Part shown: positions 15,219-20,553 of the stretch, in pieces
How positions within the stretch are numbered: position 1 is the first letter of the stretch
Layout: each line of letters opens with the position of its first letter
Assembly: GCA_964505415.1 (NCBI GenBank)
Contig: CAZDHW010000023.1
Location: 1 to 20,553 of the forward strand
DNA length: 20,553 nucleotides
Origin: DTDR01 sp964505415
GTDB lineage: Bacteria > Hydrothermota > Tepidihabitantia > Tepidihabitantales > DTDR01
Direction: 5' to 3'
Notes under the pieces: model-generated
What the model was told of the DNA's origin: nothing
Database searches by the model: none
The model's input: the letters and a program-made list of their open reading frames with translations, nothing else
Position numbers and translations under genes: made by a program

Positions 15219-17639
15219 TTATTCTTCAATAATCACGCGGGCAACATCAACTACCTTATCATCTTCTTTTAAAGAAATAAGTTTTATACCACTTGCTTGT
15301 CGAGAAAGTTCTTTAATTTCCGAAACCTTCAATCTAATTACGGCGCCTTTTAAAGTGCCAATAATTATCTCATCTTTTTTTTCTACACCAATTACTTTTA
15401 TTAAGTCACCAGTCTTTTCCGTGATTTTTATACCGATAACTCCTTTACCGCCCCTTTTTCTTTTGGGAAAAAATTGACAATTAACTAATTTACCATAACC
15501 ATTTTCCGTAACAAATAAAAGTTTCTCCTCTTCTTTTATAATTGTTCCGGAACAAACTTCGTCATTCTTTTCTAATCTTATTCCTAAAACGCCAACCGCA
15601 TTTCTTCCCATAACTCTTACATCCTTCTCCGAAAATCTTAATGCCTGACCTTTTTTAGTAAAAATGACTATCTCATTTTTTCCATTGGTAATAAAGGTAT
15701 CAACCAGATAATCATTTTTTATTAATTTTATAGCAATTATTCCTTTCTTTCGGGGATTGGCAAATTCTGCTAATGAGACCTTTTTCACTTTACCTAAAGC
15801 AGTAATCATAAAGATATAATTTTTTTTATTAAATTCTTTAACCGATAAAGTAGCACAAATCTTTTCCTCCTTTTCTAATTCTAAAAGATTGACTATTGGT
15901 CTCCCCTTTGATTGGAAAGAACCTTCGGGTATTTCGTAAACTTTTAGCCAATAACATTTTCCTTTAGTAGTAAAGAATAATAGATAATCTTTGGTTTGAG
16001 CGGTTATCAAATGTTCACAAAAATCTTCTTCACTAACTTCCGCTCCACTTCTTCCAGTTCCGCCCCGACTTTGCTTGCGATAAGAAGAGACCGACATCCT
16101 TTTGATATAACCTTTATGGGTGATTAAAATGGTTACATCTTCTTCGGCAATTAAATCTTCTAATTTTACCTCTTCGATCTTTCCCTCAATTATGTCGGTT
16201 CTCCGGCGATCGCCGTATTTTTCTTTTAAAGTCAATAACTCTTTTTTTATCTCCTGCATTATCGCCGGTTTGGAAGCCAATAGCGATTTTAATCGGGAAA
16301 TTTCTTTAATTGTTTCTAAATATTCATCCTCAATCTTTTTCCTTTCCAAACTGGTCAATCTTGCCAAACGCATATCTAAAATTGCGTTTGCTTGTTTTTC
16401 GGTTAATTTAAATTTCTTCATCAATCCTTCCCTTGCCTTTTCCGTATCCTTAGAATTTTTAATTAGACTGATAACTTTATCAATATTATCTAAAGCAATT
16501 TTAAAGCCTTCTAATATGTGGGCTTTTTCCTCGGCTTTATTTAACTCAAACTTTGTTTGGCGATAAAAAGTTTGGTAACGAAATTCTAAAAAAGTTTGGC
16601 AGATTTCTTTTAGATTAAGTAACTTAGGAACATTATCAATTATTCCCAAAAAGATAATTCCGAAGGTTTCTTGTAAGGGGGTGTGAGCATAAAGTTGGGA
16701 CAAGATAACTTCTTTACTTACATCCCTTTTTAAATCAATAACAATTCTTATGCCGTCCCTATCAGATTCATCACGCAAATCACTTATACCTTCGATCTTC
16801 TTTTCGCGAACAAGTTCGGCAATTTTTTCAATTAAGGCTGCTTTATTAACTTGGTAAGGAATCTCAGTTATTACAATTCTTTCCCGGCCACCTTTGGCTT
16901 CTTCAAACTTCACTCTTCCCCGAACAATTATTTTACCTTTACCAGTTAAATAGGCTTCTTTTATTCCTTCAGTACCCACTATTATTCCACCTGTTGGAAA
17001 ATCTGGTCCTTTAATATAATTAAAAAGTTTTTCTTCCGGCAAATGAGGATTATCAATTAAAGCCACTAAACCATCCACCACTTCGCTAAAATTGTGGGGG
17101 GGAATATTAGTTGCCATACCCACAGCAATTCCCGAAGCACCATTTAACAACACATTAGGAAAAGTAGCCGGTAGTAAAACTGGTTCTTTTAGTCGGTTAT
17201 CAAAGTTAGGGACAAAATCAACAGTATCTTTTTCAATATTTTTTAAGAGTTCTTCGGCTAAAGGTGTTAATCTTGCTTCCGTATAACGATAGGCAGCGGG
17301 CGCATCCCCATCAATGGAACCAAAATTTCCTTGTCCTTGGATTAACGGATAACGCATTGAGAAATCTTGCGCCATTCTTACCAAGGCATCATAAACGGCC
17401 ATATCACCATGAGGATGATATTTACCCAAAACATCGCCCACCACGGTTGCTGATTTTTTGAAGGGGCGATTAGAAAAGAGACCAAGTTCATACATTGAGT
17501 AGAGAATTCTTCGCTGAACTGGCTTTAGACCGTCGCGAAAATCCGGCAATGCCCGCCCAATAATCACCGACATTGCATAATCCAAATAAGACTTTTTTAC
17601 TTCGTCTTCAATATAGACAGTAATTATTTCTTCTTTCAT
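15219..17639 (-). CDS. gyrA: DNA gyrase subunit A
   Basis: ATP-dependent negative supercoiling subunit that cuts and rejoins DNA. The breakage-reunion domain opens with SYLDYAMSVIIGRALPD. Catalytic Tyr119 lies in AAYRYTEARL, preceded by the quinolone-resistance region HPHGDMAVYDALVRMAQ (75-91). The coiled-coil tower and IPYQVNKAALIEKIAELV follow. The C-terminal pinwheel (about 500-806) carries a GyrA box variant, QSRGGTG at 523-529, where most gyrases have QRRGGKG. The box supports gyrase rather than topoisomerase IV. Length 806 is usual for a GyrA without an acidic tail. The residue matching E. coli Ser83 is Met80, while Asp84 matches Asp87. The ATG at 17639 has no ribosome binding site and starts 8 bases after the -10 box. 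gyrB is not in the window. Confidence 0.95.
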   Translation of the reverse strand: MKEEIITVYIEDEVKKSYLDYAMSVIIGRALPDFRDGLKPVQRRILYSMYELGLFSNRPFKKSATVVGDVLGKYHPHGDMAVYDALVRMAQDFSMRYPLIQGQGNFGSIDGDAPAAYRYTEARLTPLAEELLKNIEKDTVDFVPNFDNRLKEPVLLPATFPNVLLNGASGIAVGMATNIPPHNFSEVVDGLVALIDNPHLPEEKLFNYIKGPDFPTGGIIVGTEGIKEAYLTGKGKIIVRGRVKFEEAKGGRERIVITEIPYQVNKAALIEKIAELVREKKIEGISDLRDESDRDGIRIVIDLKRDVSKEVILSQLYAHTPLQETFGIIFLGIIDNVPKLLNLKEICQTFLEFRYQTFYRQTKFELNKAEEKAHILEGFKIALDNIDKVISLIKNSKDTEKAREGLMKKFKLTEKQANAILDMRLARLTSLERKKIEDEYLETIKEISRLKSLLASKPAIMQEIKKELLTLKEKYGDRRRTDIIEGKIEEVKLEDLIAEEDVTILITHKGYIKRMSVSSYRKQSRGGTGRSGAEVSEEDFCEHLITAQTKDYLLFFTTKGKCYWLKVYEIPEGSFQSKGRPIVNLLELEKEEKICATLSVKEFNKKNYIFMITALGKVKKVSLAEFANPRKKGIIAIKLIKNDYLVDTFITNGKNEIVIFTKKGQALRFSEKDVRVMGRNAVGVLGIRLEKNDEVCSGTIIKEEEKLLFVTENGYGKLVNCQFFPKRKRGGKGVIGIKITEKTGDLIKVIGVEKKDEIIIGTLKGAVIRLKVSEIKELSRQASGIKLISLKEDDKVVDVARVIIEE

Positions 17640-17647
17640 GGAAAAAA

Positions 17648-17676
17648 ATTATAATAAAATTATCCGATTTTTTCAA
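17648..17676 (-). promoter_or_regulatory. gyrA promoter, apparently leaderless transcript
   Basis: On the minus strand TTGAAA (17676-17671), 17-bp spacer and perfect TATAAT (17653-17648). Only TTTTTTCC separates the -10 box from the gyrA ATG, so the RNA should begin within about 0-2 bases of the start codon. Confidence 0.65.
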
Positions 17677-17686
17677 TTTAAATAAT

Positions 17687-17714
17687 TTGACTTTCGCTTT
17701 TTAGAAGATATAAT
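17687..17714 (+). promoter_or_regulatory. promoter of the WD40-like surface protein
   Basis: TTGACT at 17687-17692, 16-bp spacer, perfect TATAAT at 17709-17714, then AGGAGG at 17724-17729 before the ATG at 17734. Its -35 box lies 10 bp from the divergent gyrA -35 box. Confidence 0.75.
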
Positions 17715-17733
17715 TAAAAGAAAAGGAGGAATT

Positions 17734-20424
17734 ATGAGTAGAAAGATATTTTTATCTTTATTAGTTTTATCTTTTTTACTTTATGGGAAAGAAGTAGGTT
17801 TTTTTCATAAAGAAGAAACGATTGCTGGTAAAAAGTTTATAAGATTTTTTATTTTTGATGGTGAAAAAGAAATCGGAATTAACGAATTTGTTAAAGAAAC
17901 AAACGCTTTGTTAAGACCGGAAACAGTGATAATCTGGGTTGACCGCAATCATCGAGCAGCAATTGTCCAAAGTATTGATATTACTGATGACGGAATGGGT
18001 ATTTTTGCTAACTGGTGGCTAAACGAAAATCGAGCAGCCTTTTATCGTACAACTGGAACAAATGTACCAATTTGGGAATATCCGGGAAGTTTTTATTGGA
18101 CCTACGGTGGTCATTCTATCGGTACTTCTTTTAATGGCTCAGGTCTGGTTTTAAGCAGTAATAGTAGCAGTTATTATTGGAATAAAAATTCTCCCCAACC
18201 GGTATGGATTTATAATTATCCAAGTGTTGGTGGTGGTATCAGTAAGATTTCTTATGACGGCAATAGAATTGCTTCAGCCACAGTTTTTGGGAAATTATTT
18301 GTTTTTGATAAAGAAGGCAATTTACTTTGGCAGGCAAATTTCAATGAAGGTAATCGTTTACAAGGATTAGATATCTCTGATGACGGTTCAATTGTTGTGG
18401 TTACTGTTTATGATTCTTGTTTTATATTTGAAAATGGAAGAAGAAGGGATGCCTTACCTATCGGCACAACTAATTCCGGCACCCAATACGCAGCCAAAAT
18501 TTCTGCTGATGGTCGGTTATTGGTTACCGGTGATTATTATGGTTATGTGAAACTTTATTATTGGGATGGTTATCATTACCGGTTAAAATGGTCAAGTTTT
18601 GTTGGTAATCCCTGGGTAACAGATGTTGCTATTTCTAAGGACGGTTCAACCATTGCTTGTGGCACCGGTTATGCTAATGGCAAATTGATAGTTTTTGATA
18701 GTTCCCAAGCAACTCCTCTCTGGTCATTTCAGGGTTATGGTGGTTATGGAGCAATGGTTAGTTCAGTGGCTTTATCTTATAATGGTGATTTTATTGCTAC
18801 TGCCTCTTGGGGAGATACTGCTCAAACCGGTTCTTTTTATGTTTTTACTATTCATCATAAAAGTTCTAACCAACCGTTAATGGGTATTACCCGTAATGAA
18901 GAACCTGGTTCCCTTTTTGCCTGCGATATCTCTGGCGACGGCAGTTATGCAACTTGTGGTGGCAAAGCAGTTCATGCCTATCGGCTTGGCAACGGTGGTG
19001 AAGTTTATTCAATAATGGTAGGGAAAAAGCCTAAATTGAATGTCGGAACAATTGCTATTCCTTCACCATCAAGATTAATCCAAATAAACCAACCAGTAAT
19101 TCCCCAGGCAACAGTTTTTAATTTTGGTGACAGCACCGTAAGTTTTTATACCTATATGATAATAAGAGCAAACGACAGTATTTTAAGAAAAGAATCCTTA
19201 TTCGTTTCTGATTTAACACCCAATTCTTCAAGGACATTAAGTTTCAATAGTTTTACTCCTTCCTTTTATGCCTATTACGATTTTCTTGCCTTTACCAATC
19301 TTTTAGGTGACACTTATCCCTATGATGATTCGCTATTATTAAAAGCAAAATGTTTCCATGATGCCCAAGCAGTTATGATAAATCCTCCCTTTGCCGAAAT
19401 GACTGTCGGTTACACATTCGCTCCCAAATTTACTATAAAAAATAACGGCTCTTATCAGGATGAGATTAAAGGAATTTTGAAAATCAAAGATTCGCTCAAT
19501 AATGAATTATATAGCGATTCCGCCACAATTATTTTACTCCCTGAAGCCCAATATACTTTTACTTTAAGAAATTTTACTCTCCCTTATGTAGGAAGTTTTA
19601 AAGCTGAAGGAAAAGTTAAAGTGAACGAAGATTTTATTCCTGATAATGATACCATTAGCAAAAATTTCTTCAGCAGTTACGAAATTATTTATGATGATAA
19701 TTCTCCCGATGCCTATTATTGGGTCGGAAGAAGAAATAATGATAAATTTTATGTAAGATTTACACCGACATTATCACCACCATTTAGTATCACCACTGGT
19801 CGGGTGATGGTGAATATGGCAAATACTCCTTTTGATTATATTCTTCTCTGTAAAGATGAAAATGGAAGACCAGATACCGTTAATCCCTTTGCTCGGGTAG
19901 AAAATGTTTCTTCACCAACAGCTCCGGGGTGGGCAAATTTTACTTTTAATGTGAATATCTATCAATCAGGCGACCTGTGGGTAGTTTTACATTGGCCTGA
20001 TAATTCACCTGCTCTTGGTGTGGGTGCCGATGCCACCGAGCCAAGGGATTATCGTTCTTATTGGTCTTCCAATGTTGATACTTTTCAATTATGGAGCGCC
20101 CATGACTGGATGGTAAGAATTACCCAATCGCCCCAAGTAGCTCTGGCGGAAAATTTTGCCAATCAAAAAAAGAAATTCACCCTCTTTCCTAATCCCTTTT
20201 CCAAAGAATTGAATATCAGATTTGTCTCCGATTTCAAAAACGATTTAATAATTAATATTTATGATGTCAAAGGTAATCTTATTGATAAAATAATAAAGAA
20301 AGGACTAAAACCAGGTATTTATAATTTCCATTGGCAAAAAAATGATTTAGCGAAAGGTGTTTATTTAATTGAGTTAAAAACCAAAAATCTTTATTATAAA
20401 GAAAAGATAGTTTATTTAAAATAA
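17734..20424 (+). CDS. secreted WD40/quinoprotein-like propeller protein with type IX-type C-terminal domain
   Basis: Large exported protein of unknown function. Signal peptide: residues 5-17 hydrophobic, likely cut near YGK. A beta-propeller of seven or eight blades occupies about 65-420; most blades start with an S/D-x-DG strand (ITDDGMGIFA, ISDDGSIVVV, ISADGRLLVT, ISKDGSTIAC, ISGDGSYATC) and many end in a KLFVFD-like strand. Two Ig-like modules (about 425-535 and 540-645) resemble those of the 12195 gene (FLAFTNLLGD versus FISFTNIEGD). A jelly-roll-like module follows (about 650-790, opening IYDDNSPDAYYW, with DKFYVRFTP). The tail (about 814-896) is a full type A sorting domain: FTLFPNPFSKELNI, then INIYDVKGNLI, then DLAKGVYLIELK and a final KIVYLK. 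It is probably delivered to the surface by a type IX-like system. It has its own promoter and ribosome binding site. Confidence 0.85.
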   Translation: MSRKIFLSLLVLSFLLYGKEVGFFHKEETIAGKKFIRFFIFDGEKEIGINEFVKETNALLRPETVIIWVDRNHRAAIVQSIDITDDGMGIFANWWLNENRAAFYRTTGTNVPIWEYPGSFYWTYGGHSIGTSFNGSGLVLSSNSSSYYWNKNSPQPVWIYNYPSVGGGISKISYDGNRIASATVFGKLFVFDKEGNLLWQANFNEGNRLQGLDISDDGSIVVVTVYDSCFIFENGRRRDALPIGTTNSGTQYAAKISADGRLLVTGDYYGYVKLYYWDGYHYRLKWSSFVGNPWVTDVAISKDGSTIACGTGYANGKLIVFDSSQATPLWSFQGYGGYGAMVSSVALSYNGDFIATASWGDTAQTGSFYVFTIHHKSSNQPLMGITRNEEPGSLFACDISGDGSYATCGGKAVHAYRLGNGGEVYSIMVGKKPKLNVGTIAIPSPSRLIQINQPVIPQATVFNFGDSTVSFYTYMIIRANDSILRKESLFVSDLTPNSSRTLSFNSFTPSFYAYYDFLAFTNLLGDTYPYDDSLLLKAKCFHDAQAVMINPPFAEMTVGYTFAPKFTIKNNGSYQDEIKGILKIKDSLNNELYSDSATIILLPEAQYTFTLRNFTLPYVGSFKAEGKVKVNEDFIPDNDTISKNFFSSYEIIYDDNSPDAYYWVGRRNNDKFYVRFTPTLSPPFSITTGRVMVNMANTPFDYILLCKDENGRPDTVNPFARVENVSSPTAPGWANFTFNVNIYQSGDLWVVLHWPDNSPALGVGADATEPRDYRSYWSSNVDTFQLWSAHDWMVRITQSPQVALAENFANQKKKFTLFPNPFSKELNIRFVSDFKNDLIINIYDVKGNLIDKIIKKGLKPGIYNFHWQKNDLAKGVYLIELKTKNLYYKEKIVYLK

Positions 20425-20428
20425 ACCA

Positions 20429-20536
20429 TTAAAAGATTATCTTTTTTAAAACTTTAATTATTCTTTGAATATCTTCTATTTCTCTTTCCGTATCTCTTAA
20501 CGAGACTAAACTTCCTCTTTTATTTTTCCCAAGTAT
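20429..20536 (-). pseudogene. short coding trace at the right edge (unrecognised, possibly broken)
   Basis: On the minus strand the frame ending at the TAA (20431-20429) reads a charged helical stretch (SLRDTEREIEDIQRIIKVLK) that looks protein-like. It is interrupted by a TAG at 20539-20537 and has no start codon. A different minus frame to the right reads QKAQIDTWEK before stopping, so a frameshifted or decayed gene entering from outside is possible. No family can be named, and it lies tail-to-tail with the surface-protein gene. Confidence 0.25.
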
Positions 20537-20553
20537 CTATTTGGGCTTTTTGT

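Noticed and set aside
16120..16566. Plus-strand open frame of about 148 codons
   Set aside because: Fully antisense to gyrA, Ser-rich as expected from the reverse of Lys/Glu/Leu codons, without a ribosome binding site.
20425..20450. AAAAGATTATCTTTTTT as an intrinsic terminator
   Set aside because: Only A-T and one G-C pair can form around a one- to five-base loop, too weak to call; it also overlaps the possible coding trace on the other strand.

Overview
The window is AT-rich bacterial DNA with about ten closely packed genes. The proteins are rich in Lys, Glu, Ile and Phe, most starts carry an AGGAGG-type ribosome binding site, and promoters of the TTGA(C/T)T-(16/17)-TATAAT type can be read upstream of most transcription units. 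Outer-membrane and lipid A-type genes, a SurA-like periplasmic protein and C-terminal tails of the type IX secretion (Por) kind point to a diderm. Composition and gene style suggest a thermophilic or anaerobic lineage related to the FCB group (WOR-3/Stahlbacteria-like). That placement is an inference and is not proven by any marker here. No tRNA, rRNA, CRISPR array, insertion sequence or phage gene was seen.

Layout. (1) 117-3605, plus strand: a PorV/PorQ-like outer-membrane beta-barrel, then a dolichol/phytol kinase-family membrane protein that appears to start at a non-standard ATT codon inside the barrel gene's end, then, from its own promoter, a periplasmic TPR plus double-parvulin protein. 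(2) 3607-5977, minus strand: a tightly coupled operon of enoyl-CoA hydratase, acetyl-CoA acetyltransferase and tsaE, each junction overlapping by one base. (3) 5978-6592: divergent control region with two promoters and a small relic that looks like a decayed fibronectin-type surface-protein module. (4) 6593-12158, plus strand: AMP-forming acetyl-CoA synthetase, an OFA-family transporter, malic enzyme with a lysine-rich N-terminal tail, and an LpxB-like glycosyltransferase whose key Asp is replaced by Gly. (5) 12195-15107: secreted propeller/Ig/kelch-like protein with its own promoter inside the lpxB end. (6) 15108-15218: a very C-rich convergent spacer. (7) 15219-17639, minus strand: gyrA, apparently with a leaderless mRNA, sharing a 94-bp divergent promoter region with (8) 17734-20424, a second large secreted WD40-like/Ig protein with a full type IX-type tail.

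How they fit together. Two themes run through the window. One is cell-envelope building and secretion: a barrel related to the PorV shuttle, a SurA-like chaperone, an LpxB-like enzyme, a lipid kinase, and two cargo-like proteins with Por-type tails. The other is acetate, C4-acid and short-chain acyl-CoA metabolism: acetate activation, a carboxylate transporter, malate-to-pyruvate conversion, and thiolase plus hydratase. I found no single obviously new multi-gene system. The points most worth checking are the ATT start, the LpxB lacking its catalytic Asp, the parvulin domains lacking both conserved histidines, the apparent leaderless transcripts, and the C-rich/G-rich terminator-like element.
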